Counted from the first letter of the stretch, positions 1 through 10,750 are shown. The stretch is 64,000 nucleotides of DNA from Adiantum capillus-veneris (GCA_014529385.2 CM043950.1:71772435-71836434); one strand, 5' to 3'. The notes: generated by a model not told the origin, from the sequence alone. Translations and numbers: made by a program.

Positions 1-33
1 TTTCCACTAGGGGATGGACAATTAAGCTATGAC

Positions 34-297
34 TTGAAGGAGGATCTGACGAGCAGGAAGGTAGATGTTACTTTTGGGCAGCTTATAGAGATGGTGCCTA
101 AGCTAAAGCGACAGTGGAAGAGGATGGTTAACCCAATGGAGAAAGAGCCAGAGAGAGGTTCAGTAAAGGTGTTGGCAATGGATGAGCTACCAGACATTTG
201 TCCAATAGTAGATGTGTGGCATAAAAGGAAAAATTTTGGGACAAGGTTATGTGGATGGTGGAGCCCAAATATGAGTCATAACACACTCATGCGTTGA
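34..297 (+). pseudogene. Gypsy gag-protease linker, broken
   Basis: This short open frame precedes the protease. It holds the FGQLIEMVPKLKRQW-type segment usually seen just before the retropepsin in plant Gypsy polyproteins. It lies in a different frame from the following ORF, so a frameshift separates them. In the downstream frame the sequence around 251-265 reads V-D-G-G-A, the likely protease active site, followed closely by an in-frame TGA. I infer that one continuous gag-pol frame has been broken here by an indel and a stop. Confidence 0.6.
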
Positions 298-301
298 GAA
301 G

Positions 302-2809
302 ATGGGTCTCACAGTGGCTGGGGTGTCAGGTTTTCGGATCAGATTGGCAAACCATCAAAAAGTAAAATGTTTGGGTGTTGTAAAGAGCTTAGAAGTGGAG
401 GCATATGATGCAAAGGCAGTGGTTGATTTTCATGTGATGCCAGCAGGGTTGGGAGCATATCCTATTATACTGGGCAGACCATGGTTACGTGCAGTGGGAG
501 CTGTTCAAGATTGGCGACATGGTACGATTAGCCTCTATGGAAAGATAGGTACCACGAAGCTTTATAATATGGACACAAGGAAACGATTAGAGGAGCTTTA
601 TGAATATGAGGATGAGTCTAGTGATGAAGACTCTTCCACGGTGACATATGAGGACAGTGATAGCACTACCAACAGTGATGAGGTTGCTGATGTTGCATTT
701 CTTTTGATGGACAAAGAAATCCAAGAGTTTGGTTTAGTTGCATTTGCGAATGAGGTTGAAGATGAAAGTGAAGGGCCTTATGAAGTGATTGAAGGGCTGA
801 TGCAAACCAAGGTTGAGTTGTCAAAGAAGCAGGAATTGATGACACAAATGATCAGTGGATACCTCTCAGCTATGGAGAAGGATATATATTTGCACATGCT
901 GGCTAGTTTTCCTGATTTGTTCATTACTTCATATGAAGAGATCAGAGGGTTCAAGGGCGAAGAGATGCATATAGAGCTGAAAGAAGGTGCTAAGCTAGTG
1001 CGGCAAAGGCTAAGAAGGATGGGTCAAGAGCAAATGGAAGCCTTGCGAGAAGAGGTGGAAAAGTTGTTGAAGGCAGGGTTCATAGTCCCTATGGAGACCA
1101 CAGAATGGGTGAGTCCAGTTGTAGTCAGTCCAAAGAAGGATGGGAAGTGGAGAATTTGTGTAGATTTTAAACCCTTAAACGAAGCCACTAAGAAGAACCC
1201 ATATCCTCTTCCATTCATCGATCAGATCTTGGATTCAGTGGCAGGTTATGAGAGGTACAGTGTGTGTGATGGTTTTTCAGGCTATTTTCAATTGAAGATT
1301 GCTCTTAAAGACCGCACAAAGACCACTTTTATTACGCCATGGGGCTGCTATTGCTACACAGTATTGCCATTTGGGTTGTCAAATGGACCTTCCTTCTATC
1401 AAGAGAGAGCAAATTGGGTGTTGGAACCATTCATTGGTAGTTGTGTTAAAGCTTTTATGGATGAATTTTGTGTTTATAGCAGTAGGGCTGAACACCATGA
1501 GAAGCTGCAGATGGTATTGGCTCGATATGATGAATGTGGAGGACAACTAAATCCAAAGAAATGTCATGTAGCACAGCCAAGGGTGAAGTTATTGGGCCAT
1601 ATGGTGTCAGAAAATGGCATTGAGGTTGATCCAGACAAGGTTAAGTCTATTATTCTTCTTCCATCACCTACGAGTACAAAGAAATTGGCAACCTTCATAC
1701 ACAAAGTGAAGTACATGGCACGGTTTATTCCATTGTCTTCGCAGCTTCTTTATCCATTACAGCAAGTGGCAAAGCATGATCCATTGCAATGGGATGACAA
1801 GTGTGAAGAAGTGTTTCAAGAGGTGAAAGAGGTGTTAGGGGGGTTGTCAGCTATGCAGGCTCCTGATTGGGAGAAAGTGTTTTATGTAAATCCATCAGTA
1901 GGGGATGATGCCATTGGAGCCATGCTATTGCAAAAGGGGAAGGGCAGCCATTACATGAGGCCAGTGTATTGTGCAAGCCGAGTGAAGTTGGTAGCGGAGA
2001 GAAAGTTCTCGGAAGTAGAGCTAGTGATGGCCAGTTTGATATTTGCTTGTCGACGATTTCGTCATTACTTGCTACCACGACCTTTTGTTTTCTTGACGAG
2101 TTATGCCTTTTTGCCACAGTTAATTAATGGCACTAACATGTCAAATGTGGTGAAGAAATTGGTAATTGAGCTGCAAGAGTTTGAGTTCTCTTTTCTAGTG
2201 GAAGACAGTACAAGGGCTACTCTAGCTGATTTGTTGACCTACAAGGAGAATCCCCTTATTGTTAAGGAAGAGGTGGTGAGAAAGGTAGTTGAAAAAGTGC
2301 CACAGATTAGCAATGCACATGTGTTGTTCTTTGATGGCTCATATAGAAAGAGCCATGATGCGGCTTCAGGGGGTATAGCACTTTATGATCCAAAGGGGAA
2401 GCTAGTATGCAAGAGTGGGTTCAAGTTGGATGCGCATAGTAACAATGAGGCTGAATATGCTACGTTGGAAGCCGGATTATACATTTTTTTGAAGCATGGG
2501 GTTAGAAGGTTGAGCATAAAAGGTGATGCCTTGTTAGTTGTGAAGCAAGTGCTGGGTGTGTGGAAGAGCAAGAACACCTCATTGAAGGAAATGTGTTTCA
2601 GAATTAAAGGCCTGTTAAAAAAGTTTGAAGCATGGAGCATCCGACACATTGAACGTTCTCTAAATGGAGAGGCACATGAAGCAGCTCAAAGCATGATTGG
2701 GGAGCTATTTGTGTTGAGGACCACTTTACCTCTTTATCATGGCCAGGAAAGTTTGGCTCAAGAAGAGGAGTTTTTGCTAACAGGAATCATTCCAAAGGAG
2801 ATTCAGTAG
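302..2809 (+). pseudogene. Gypsy pol: protease end, RT, RNase H, second RNase H
   Basis: The 835-codon frame starts inside the protease, with the hydrophobic ILGRPWL motif near residue 60. Reverse transcriptase spans about residues 235-480, with WRICVDFKPLN, DGFSGYFQLKI and VLPFGLSNGPSFYQ. Its catalytic box reads FMDEF rather than the usual x-D-D, so one metal-binding aspartate is lost. The first RNase H (about 530-660) has N in place of the first catalytic D. The second, archaeal-like RNase H (about 675-800) keeps FFDGS, NNEAEY and KGDALL, but its final A-D motif reads A-H-E-A. The frame ends at a TAG, after which the same frame continues into integrase. It is clearly a retroelement polymerase, probably inactive. 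Confidence 0.88.
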
Positions 2810-3235
2810 TCTAAGAAGTATGGTTTTGTGCGTAGAGCATCCAGGTACAAATTGATCGGTGATGTCTTGTACATGAAAGGGGCTGATCTCGTGTTGAGAC
2901 GTGTACCTTGGCAGGAGGAGCTTTATAGAGTGCTGGAAGAGAATCATGAAGGTGCATGTGGTGGCCATTTTGCTCTAAAGATCACTTTGCATAAGATCTT
3001 GCAAGAAGGGTATGTCTGGCCTAGTTTGCACAAGGATGTTCACCATTGGTGTAGGTCTTGCAATAGGTGTCAAGCATTTGGGAAGAGAGTGTTGAAGCCA
3101 GAGCTACGAAAAACCATTATGGCGTTTGATGTGTTTGAAAAGTGGGGGATTGATGCAATAGGCCCGTTACCTATCACAAGCAGGGGCAAAAGCTATATTT
3201 TGACGGCAGTGGACTATCTCTCTAGATGGGCATAG
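2810..3235 (+). pseudogene. Gypsy integrase, N-terminal zinc finger and start of core
   Basis: This continues the preceding frame after a single TAG. It contains the HHCC zinc-binding region (H-x-x-x-x-C-G-G-H spacing, then C-R-S-C-N-R-C-Q) and the first core strand WGIDAIGPLP, which holds the first aspartate of the D,D-35-E triad. It ends in a TAG after the DYLSRW motif. Between 3236 and 3372 the frame shifts. There the second catalytic position, expected as S-D-K-G-P-G-F, reads S-Y-K-G-P-G-F, so the second aspartate is lost. Confidence 0.85.
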
Positions 3236-3372
3236 GCTATAGCAGTAAAAAAAATCACTGCAAAGGATGTGGCAAAATTTGCGTATGATGAAATATGTTG
3301 CAAGTTTGGGGTGCCATTGGAGCTACTTTCATATAAGGGGCCAGGATTTAGAGCTAAACTGCTAGACTTTTT

Positions 3373-4110
3373 ATGTGCAAGATGAAGATTAGGCATCAGC
3401 ATACCACTCCTTATTACCCGCAGTGTAATGGCTTAAATGAAAGATTCAATGGTGAGTTGGTACAAATTCTTTCTAAAGTGACAGAGCACCAAGGAAAGAA
3501 TTGGGATTTGGAATTGCCTAGTGCATTATGGGCTTACCGTACTTCGGTGAAGACAGATACAAGGTTTACTCCATTTCATTTGGTGTATGGAAAGGAAGCA
3601 CTATTGCCTGTGGAGGTAGAGTTGCCTGCGGTCAAGATGTTAGAGAAGTTGCTTGGGCTGCCTAGTGATGCATTCAAAGAGAGGCTCTTGCAGTTACAAG
3701 AGGTCCAGTTGGATAGGATGAGCGCATTGGAGCATTATGGGCAGATGCAGGATAAGGCTTTGGCAAAGATAAATGAAAAGGTCAAAAGTAAGGGTATCAA
3801 GAAACATGACTTGGTTTTGCGCTACAACAGTAAGCTGGACAACACCTTCCACAAGAAGTTTCAAATTAAGTGGGAAGGCCCTTTCAAGGTAGTGGAGTGT
3901 TTTCCAAATGGCACATATCAGCTGGCTAACCTGGATGGTGTTCTACATAAGTCAAGGGTAAATGGATTGCGTCTTAAATTGTATCATGCTAGATTGATGA
4001 TGGTGGAGCAAGATGAGCTGTCTGTGGATCAAGCAGTGTTGGTGAGGGATGAGGAGACCTGTGATACGGCGAGTCTCATATCTCTCTTTGCTGCTGCTGA
4101 TCATGAATGA
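3373..4110 (+). pseudogene. Gypsy integrase C-terminal half with GPF/Y module
   Basis: The frame resumes in +1 relative to the upstream part. It carries the third catalytic residue in the NGLNERFN motif, the LPSALWAYRTSVKTDTRFTPF segment typical of plant Gypsy integrases, and the C-terminal KWEGPFKV module that contacts host DNA or chromatin. No chromodomain is visible after the GPF module, as expected for Tat elements. It ends at 4110, just before the polypurine tract, so this is the natural end of pol. Confidence 0.87.
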
Positions 4111-4120
4111 TCTAGCAGGC

Positions 4121-4138
4121 TAGGGGATGGGCAAATTA
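4121..4138 (+). promoter_or_regulatory. polypurine tract of the Gypsy element
   Basis: A TAGGGGATGGG stretch lies 10 bases after the pol stop and just before a TG that can open the 3' LTR. Its position is exactly where plus-strand DNA synthesis is primed in LTR elements. A very similar stretch, CTAGGGGATGG, occurs at 8-18 inside the coding region. Confidence 0.5.
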
Positions 4139-5096
4139 TGTCAGGAGTTTTTTGGAGCAAGGGATTGCGCATATGTACATATACATGCATGGTGCATCAA
4201 ATAAAGAATTGCCCATTTTTCAGAGCCAGGTGGTTACGTGGGGCCCACATGTGTACAGGTAGGACAGGGTGTACATAGTGCATCGATTTTCACTATTACT
4301 AGTACCATAGTGTTTTTTCTACAATAAGGAGGATTTGGTAGCGCGTAAAACTTCTCGAGGAAGCTATCCACGGGCCGACGACATGAGGTAAGCAGGTGCG
4401 TCAGATGGCATCTAGTGGCATCAGGAGGGCGAACGAGGTCAATATTTGCACGCGGATGAGGACGGCCACAACGTGGGTGTTTTCTTGTGAGAGTTATGCA
4501 GAAAGGTCATCATTAGGACCAATTTTTGGGGCCACTTCACGTGGTTGCGAGACGCATTCTTGAAAACAAATGAGTGCCAGGTGTGTGGATGATGCAAAAA
4601 GGTGACAACTATGCAATGCGAGGTCAATTTTTGGCATGTTCGGGGTCCGTTTGAGGTCATCTAAAAGGCCAAGGGTGTCCAAGTGATAAAGCTAAGTGTG
4701 GGAACTGAAAAAACAGAGAGAAGACCAGAAAAAATGTGGAGAAGAGAGGAGGAACAACCGCAGGTGTGTTTTTGGGGTTTTTGGAGCCTGTTTTGGCCGT
4801 AAACTGCTCATCCGAGGTCGGATTTGAGCACTTTGACATTGTAGAATGGGGTTTTGGGCCGTTCCAGACGCGATGGCGCTGTCCATTTTGTCAAATTCCT
4901 CACTCTTTTTCTGCTGTTTTTGCTGTGTAATCTTCTTCGGTGAGTGAAGCCTCTGCTTAACTTTGTGGTTGTATCTGGTGTATTTCCTCAATAATGTGTA
5001 AACTATTTGCCCCATTGGTGTTGGGTTGAGCTTCATTGAGTCTAAACAACAGCAATTTTCCTCCTTTAAGCTGAATTGAGAGTGTGTGTGTGTGAG
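4139..5096 (+). repeat. probable 3' LTR of the Gypsy element (right end not fixed)
   Basis: The sequence starts with TG directly after the polypurine tract and has no coding potential. I cannot fix its right end because the partner LTR is outside the window. The later part is rich in TG dinucleotides. It may extend to about 5350. Confidence 0.4.
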
Positions 5097-5400
5097 TGTG
5101 TATGTGTGAGTGTTGAGTGGGCAAGTGGGAAATCTCTCTCTTCTCACTCCGTCTGTGTGTTTCCTGTCTCGGCCAGGTTGGTTGTGTAAGTCGAGTGGTG
5201 CCCCATAGTGTGTATGTGTATCTTCCCAAGAGTGTGTGTCGGGTCGTTATAGAGGCGTTGTGTGTGTTTTCATCCCGTTCACAACGCGTGCTACGGGGGG
5301 GAATCCACTCCGTCAAAGTCACGTGGGATTTGAACCCAACCCCTCCACAGGCCATGCACACATTCTCCTCGAAGGTTGCCCAAGCCGTTCAAGGATATAA
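5097..5400 (-). repeat. possible tRNA-derived SINE-like patch
   Basis: On the minus strand, 5337-5325 reads GGGTTCAAATCCC, a good match to the B box of a tRNA-type Pol III promoter. About 50 bases upstream a GGCTTGGGC stretch could be a weak A box. No poly-A or T tail and no target duplication are visible. The match could be chance or a primer-site relic. Confidence 0.22.
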
Positions 5401-5650
5401 TGCTTTTTTTTAAAAAATGACATGCAAGCAGACGTCAATCAAATAGCACACACAAACAAACAGTGAAAAACATGAAGCCATAAAACACGCAAAACAAGTA
5501 TATGAAACAAGTATATGAAACAAGCATATGAATCAATCACATGATACAGTATGCACACATGTAGAAACATGCAACAATGCAAAAATAAAAAAGCGTACCG
5601 TCAGATCCAGCTATTCCTGCAGAACACACAAAAAAACAAGTCAGTTTGAT
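5401..5650. other. AC-rich spacer, no gene seen
   Basis: This stretch is A/C-rich and holds three imperfect copies of a TATGAAACAAG motif between about 5500 and 5535. I see no coding region in it. Confidence 0.5.
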
Positions 5651-6054
5651 CATTAGGCAAAATTTGGACTCACAAAGGGGCCCTTTAAGGAGTTTGACTT
5701 TACCTCTCTCTACCAAAACGGGCGCATGGATAAATTTTTGCAAACAAACTCCAAAGTTGGCAGAGCTTTGACAGTTAGAATGTCCTCTTCAAGCTCTATC
5801 TACTGATATATAGCACGCCATGAGATTCCTCATATTTTAGAAGATTCTTCAAAAAAAGAATCTTCTAAAATATGAGGAATCTCATGGCGTGCTATATATC
5901 AGTAGATAGAGCTTGAAGAGGACATTCTAACTGTCAAAGCTCCGCCAACTTTGGAGTTTGTTTGCAAAAATTTATCCATGCGCCCGTTTTGGTAGAGAGA
6001 GGTAAAGTCAAACTCCTTAAAGGGCCCCTTTGTGAGTCCAAATTTTGCCTAATG
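5651..6054. repeat. near-perfect 199-bp palindrome with 6-nt loop
   Basis: The left arm (5651-5849) and right arm (5856-6054) are reverse complements of each other over 199 bp, separated by only six bases. I found one mismatch, A on the left against G on the right in the GTTGGC(A/G)GAGC segment. RNA from either strand would fold into a long perfect hairpin. The arms contain a 37-base segment (5659-5695 and, inverted, 6010-6046) that also occurs at 10221-10257. The palindrome ends 33 bases from the stop of the Harbinger transposase. Confidence 0.93.
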
Positions 6055-6087
6055 TCATCCAATCAATGCACATAAAGATCCACGCTC

Positions 6088-7297
6088 TCAATTTTGCGCG
6101 ATTCGCCTATTGAAATCCGTATATAATGGTGTGCGCATTCTAAGGCCTACTGCGCGTTGACGCGTCATCGCATGCCACCTCAAGGCCTCCTCCTCATTGG
6201 GGTGTGGGTCGATTTGCTCCAAAGGCTCTGGTTCACCCTTCAATTGCACAAAATTATGCAATACGCAGCAAGTGCTAATAACCAAGGGAGAAAAGGGAAG
6301 ATTTACATTGAGGTCGCGGAGAATGCGCCATCGGTTTTTTAATATACCAAATGCATTCTCAACCTTAACCCTACCCTTCGCAATATATCTATCAAAAACA
6401 TTCTTTTGTGGCAGGTCTTGTCCACCTTTGGATTTATAAGCTTTGAGAAGAAAACTTGTTGGCTTATACGCTGAATCCCCCACAATATACGGCCTCACTC
6501 TCAAGCTGCTCACTTCTAGAAGAGGCGTATTCAAAACCTCGTTCCGCTTCATTTGAGCATATATTGCAGACCCCTTGAAGACTGTGGAGTCGTGTGTGCC
6601 TCCTGGTGCACTACAAACCACATTCCAAAATATTTTTCTGGAGTCAACAATGCCCTGAAGAAGAATGCTGTGGAATCCATGGCGACTAACATACTGTGCA
6701 GGAAAAAAGTCGCCCTGAGGCTTATGTGCAAGCTTTATGTGAGTGCCATCAACTGCACCACACATGTTCGGTAGGTCCTAATGTCCTGAAAATCTTCTAT
6801 GATCTTTGCTAATCGCCTTCCCGAAGGCGTCTCTAAGTGTGGGGTCCGGACAAGCATCTCCTAAGTGGTGAGTGCCCTAATGATAAGGTTGGTGTACTTT
6901 CTAATGGTAGAATCTCCCATCCCAAATAATTGACATAATGTTCTTGCAGAATGGCCATGTGCAAGTCTCCATAGCACCCAACCAAGTGCTTGATCAGCTT
7001 GGATGGGAACCCTAGACATCCATGCACATCAGGACACGGGAGATGGGGCAAGATCAATTCTTTCAGCTCATGAAATGCCTCGTAAGACATCCTATAATAC
7101 ATCCTAAAAATAGCTTGACAATTTAGTTGCCCTGATGTCCAAATAGCTGAGTGGATGACATTCCAAAATGTCACCTGCCTAGGGAAGCACCACCACATTC
7201 GTGGCTCCATCCCAACCAAACCCTCCTCTATCAAACCAAACATGGATGCAATGCAACAGACTACACAACCAATCAAGCAAAAATACATAGACTGCAT
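6088..7297 (-). pseudogene. PIF/Harbinger transposase (HARBI1/ALP1-type DDE), frameshifted
   Basis: The 3' part (6088-6765) encodes the catalytic core: CGAVDGTHI with the first aspartate, VGDSAYKP with the second, and VKVENAFGILKNRWRIL with the glutamate. All three residues are present. Upstream (6833-7297) is the N-terminal helical part, FRMYYRMSYEAFHELKEL. Between them, around 6880-6945, another frame carries the expected LCQLFGMGDSTI segment, so at least two indels separate the pieces. It is homologous to a nuclease that cuts and rejoins transposon ends at TWA targets. It cannot be made whole from one frame and is a pseudogene. Confidence 0.85.
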
Positions 7298-7498
7298 TCT
7301 ATGCCTCCTACGATCCTACCCTGGGTCTTCCTCACTAGGGGAAACAAGATGCAAATTTAGCAACAACAAAAGAAGCAGTTCAACTGCATCATTATCATCC
7401 ATCCTACATTTCCAAAAAACAAAATAACGCATTAAAGAATAATACCAAGCAAAACTTTGATTCCATTTAATTCCTCCCTCAGCACAATTTTATGGTGA

Positions 7499-8636
7499 TT
7501 AGTAAAGTACCTTGGGTTTGGTGACAATCTTTGCGAGGTCCAGTCGAAATTTTATGTACATCTCCATTCGTCCAGCCTCCTCGTGCATCTTGAGCTTCAA
7601 CAATCTTTCCTCTTGAGTAGCCCGCTCCTTCTCGCAGTCTTTCATTGTTTGGGCCATCCCTTTCATCCCATCTCCGAGCACTTTGGCAATAGATCCTAGC
7701 GATGTGCATTTGGGCTCTTTCACTTTTTGCTCTTTAACTCCAGGAAGGTCTTCGACCTGAGAAATTCGTGTTGCATCCCGCGCATCCGCTGTGCCTGTCA
7801 CACTCGCAGTCTCCTCTATAATAGTCTCACCCTCGCCTCGACCCTCGCCCCCTGTCTCCCCACCAATCTCCCCCTCCCCCTCATCCTCTCCATCATTGCA
7901 GCTATCTCCCTGTTGAGTGCCCTGACTCCCTGCATGAGTGCTTTGCGAGCTAGCACTATCAAAGGCTCCAGGAATCCCCACACATCGTGGAGTGGATGAC
8001 CACAAAGTATCGACCACCTCGAAGTATTCCCATGTGGACCTTACCCCCCCAGTGGTTGTTGTTTTTTATTTTTCTTTTTTATATTTTTTTCTAAGAGTGT
8101 CTATGTGGTTCCTGACCTGCTCTGGTGTAAAGGTGCCAGTGACCTCATTGTTTAATTGCAATGTAACTTCGTCCCAGTCTTTCGATCTCAAATTGCCTTT
8201 GTTCACATGAGACCATCGATCTTCGTAGTGTTTAAGCAAGGTCGATGTTGCGGTCTTGTCCCACACTGGTATCGCCACATGAGGGCGTTTAGCCCCCTTG
8301 GTCGACTCGCTAGATGAGGTCACAGGAGGACGCAATGGAACAATAGATGGGGCAGTGGATAGAAGAGAAGGCCTAACATTCAATGCGGGCATGGTCACAG
8401 AAGCCCCCATGCGAGGAGGCATGAAGCCTTGGGGAATCAACAGGGAAATTGATGTAGGTTGGGGTCTTGGCCGTATGAAGGAAACACCCGAAACAACACT
8501 CGGCTCGAAAGGGATGGTCGGCTGGCTCAATCCTATGTTCTCAATTGACTGACTCTCATTCAATGAGTCCCCCCCAACCATCCTCTTGAAGCAACTGCAT
8601 AAACCCTAGGTCTTCGTTCAATTGGGTTTCAGACAT
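7499..8636 (-). pseudogene. Harbinger second ORF, Myb/trihelix-like DNA-binding protein, broken
   Basis: The ORF begins either at 8636 (MSETQLNEDLGF) or, after a frameshift in a run of Gs near 8572, at 8581. A trihelix/Myb-like domain lies at about 8300-8080, with W-D-K-T-A-T-S-T-L-L-K-H-Y and the closing R-N-H-I-D-T-L-R-K-K-Y-K. One TAA at 8066-8068 interrupts the frame. The same frame then continues through WEYFEVVDTLW into an acidic Glu/Gly region and an Arg/Glu-rich helix. In this family ORF2 helps bring transposase to the nucleus and to DNA ends. The role is inferred from family and position. Confidence 0.75.
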
Positions 8637-9440
8637 TGTTTCGTTACCACCCAACCCAATAGACTCTCTTGAAGGAACACTCTCTTAGCTGTCTAACCCT
8701 CCCTCGTTAACCCTAGCCATTCGTTGACCACCCCTAGGTCGCTTTGGGATGTGTGCACTATAGTGACTCATTGGATTTTGGCCTGCAAATATCCTTAACA
8801 ATCAATGACATTCATTCATAGACTAAAGAAGGAATACAAGCATTTCACTTATTGGGAGACCCTCCTCTAAAACCATAAGACAATTTACAGAAGCTGTCTA
8901 TCTAGTTTTTTTTTTTTTGAAAATGCATAAAAGAGTACTATTAAACTAAATTAAGCTTGAGGTGCAGCAATCCTTAGCAATAGTTTTTTTTATGGATATG
9001 CATAAAAGAATACTCAAAAGTTGAACATTAAGCTTGAGATGCCAAGCTTGAGCAATAATCGTTAGCAGTACACAGTACACAGTGATTGTTTGTGTAAGAA
9101 ATGCATAAAAGAAATTTCTTTTTTTGGAAAACCATCAATGAGTACTCAAGAGTCAAAATGCCATTCTTATGTTAGTGAGTGTGTGTGTGTGAGAGGTCAA
9201 AAGCCTGTCAGCAATAATATTTGTGTGTGTGTGTGTGTGTGTAATCTGAAGCATGGCCCGTGTTTGTTTTGTGGGGGGGGTGGGGGTGGGGGGGGTGTTG
9301 TCAAATCAAATACCTGTGAAGAAGGAGATTATGTTGAGCTCGTGAAGCAACCGAAAGAAGTCTTGCGTGTATGGAGAAGCGAAACGCTGCATATGAGGCC
9401 TTTTGCCGGCAAGGGGATGAGGAGCCGTTGCGCCCTCTTG
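8637..9440. other. non-coding stretch with GT repeats and G run
   Basis: I see no gene here. The stretch holds A/T-rich sequence, short GT microsatellites around 9179-9192 and 9222-9241, and a G-rich run at 9271-9296 that could form G-quadruplexes. Confidence 0.5.
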
Positions 9441-9895
9441 CTTTTGATTGGCCAGCCAAATATGGCATGGCTAGCTGGAGTGGGAGAGGGCTAACTCTTT
9501 TCGGCGAGCGGCCAGCTAAAAACAGCCTTCCACGTCAGCTTTATTGCAGCCGGCCAGACCCTTTTCACTCTTGTGCTCACTACAAGAGAGATAGCTCTAG
9601 CACATGCAGCCGGTGCGGCCAGCCAGCCAGCAAGGAGAAGAAGCAGGTAGCCGGCCGGTTGCCTTCGTGTTGATCTTGAGCACAACAGGGCTACCTGCCG
9701 GAGGATCAAAGGCTCAGAAAACGACAGCTAGGAGAGAATGACGCGGGAAGAGAGTGCACTACGTGCAGAAAGCTTGCGGGGAGGGTGAGCCTTGGGCTAC
9801 ACCGGCCAGCCAGCCATGGTCCGCCGGCCACAAAAAGTGCTTGCCACATCATCGCTCGCACTTGCAATTCTCATTTAGCCGGCTGGCTGGAGCCT
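9440..9895. repeat. cluster of GGCCAGC-type short motifs
   Basis: At least eight copies of GGCCAGC, CCGGCCAG or their complement GCTGGCC lie in about 450 bases of unusually GC-rich sequence, and several are doubled. Base composition differs sharply from the AT-rich flanks. Open frames across it show no recognisable domain. Confidence 0.5.
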
Positions 9896-9902
9896 ATGTG
9901 CT

Positions 9903-9905
<3 letters not shown>

Positions 9906-9990
<85 letters not shown>
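9906..9990. repeat. (AG)n microsatellite, about 85 bp
   Basis: An uninterrupted AG dinucleotide array. Open frames across it, giving Arg-Glu or Leu-Ser repeats, are artefacts. Confidence 0.97.
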
Positions 9991-9993
<3 letters not shown>

Positions 9994-10257
9994 GGGCCAA
10001 ACATAGAGAGTCAACAAAAAATCTGCAAAGAATCGATCCGCAACCTATATTTATGATGAGTAGAACGCCTTCCAAGAAACTCATCATCTCAAAAGGAGCT
10101 CTTTTTATCAAGAACAAATTTCAATATCTTCTTCATGATCAAATTTTCAATCAAAGCTTTTAGAGCTTCTCTCTCCTAAGGGTGATTATCGAGTATCATC
10201 TGTCTACTCCAACCAATGAAAAAATTTGGACTCACAAAGGGGCCCTTTAAGGAGTTT

Positions 10258-10637
10258 ACAAGATGGTCTACAAGATGTAAAACCATAGTCAAACAAAGAT
10301 TATACATGTAATTGTAATATATTCACTCACAGTTGTGAGTTTGGCCAAAAAAAAAATTAAACATGTAATTGTAATTATTAATGGCGTCAAAACAAAATAG
10401 CATTCGTTTCTCATAAGATACATTGGGTGCCTTGGTCATGCGCAAGGTGAAATTGAGAGAGACTTCTGCTCTTCTTCATCTTTTGGAAGAAGAGGCAATC
10501 CTCTATCATGCCAAGGGTAGGACCTGGCAGGGCCATTGGCCAGAATGGACATGCAGTCAAGGGTTTAGCAGGCTGAGGGCCTTCATAGAGCATGGCTGGG
10601 TGGAGATTAGCATGCCCTAGTCCTCTCTATCTCACAT
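10258..10637. other. possible LTR remnant upstream of a primer-binding site
   Basis: No gene is seen. The stretch repeats ACATGTAATTGTAAT twice (about 10304 and 10362) and ends immediately before a tRNA-iMet-type primer-binding site. It could therefore be the tail of a copia-type LTR. No partner LTR was found. Confidence 0.3.
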
Positions 10638-10649
10638 TGGTATCAGAGC
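10638..10649 (+). promoter_or_regulatory. copia-type primer-binding site
   Basis: TGGTATCAGAGC is complementary to the 3' end of plant initiator tRNA-Met, and it follows a CA-ending stretch as expected after a 5' LTR. No gag can be read downstream, so it marks a decayed element or solo relic on the plus strand. Confidence 0.7.
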
Positions 10650-10692
10650 TCAAGGGAGGAGATCTATGGAGGAGGGGGGGAAGATGGCTTTG

Positions 10693-10696
<4 letters not shown>

Positions 10697-10748
<52 letters not shown>
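10697..10748. repeat. (TC)n microsatellite
   Basis: A TC dinucleotide array lies about 50 bases after the primer-binding site. Serine/leucine open frames through it are not genes. Confidence 0.96.

Positions 10749-10750
<2 letters not shown>

Larger units (their letters stand above)
1..4138 (+). mobile_element. Ty3/Gypsy LTR retrotransposon, Tat-like, 5' truncated by window edge
   Basis: The segment reads protease, reverse transcriptase, RNase H, a second archaeal-type RNase H, then integrase with a GPF/Y module. A second RNase H before integrase is the hallmark of the plant Tat group. The 5' LTR and most of gag lie outside the window. A purine-rich stretch follows the coding region and a TG dinucleotide opens the probable 3' LTR. 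Stop codons, frameshifts and altered catalytic residues show an inactive copy. The family assignment rests on domain order and motifs. Confidence 0.88.
6010..10257 (-). mobile_element. decayed PIF/Harbinger DNA transposon
   Basis: Two 37-base inverted repeats, 6010-6046 and 10221-10257, enclose a DDE transposase pseudogene and a Myb/trihelix-like ORF, both on the minus strand. This is the two-gene plan of plant PIF/Harbinger elements. The repeat carries a GGGCCCCTTTGTGAGTCC core, similar in style to Tourist/Harbinger termini. The left repeat is embedded in the palindrome at 5651-6054. No 3-bp TWA duplication can be assigned with confidence, so the outer limits are inferred. Later insertions such as the AG microsatellite lie in the right third. 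Confidence 0.65.

Noticed and set aside
5325-5337. A tRNA gene on the minus strand
   Set aside because: Only a B-box-like T arm is visible. No acceptor stem or anticodon arm can be drawn.
4692-5361. Antisense open frames in the probable LTR
   Set aside because: Thr/His-rich translation comes from a TG-rich tract. No start context or domain is visible.
9754-10117. Open frames of Arg-Glu and Leu-Ser repeats
   Set aside because: They are translations of the AG microsatellite and have no other coding features. The same applies at 10650-10940, 12632-12979, 25297-25539 and 28472-28840.
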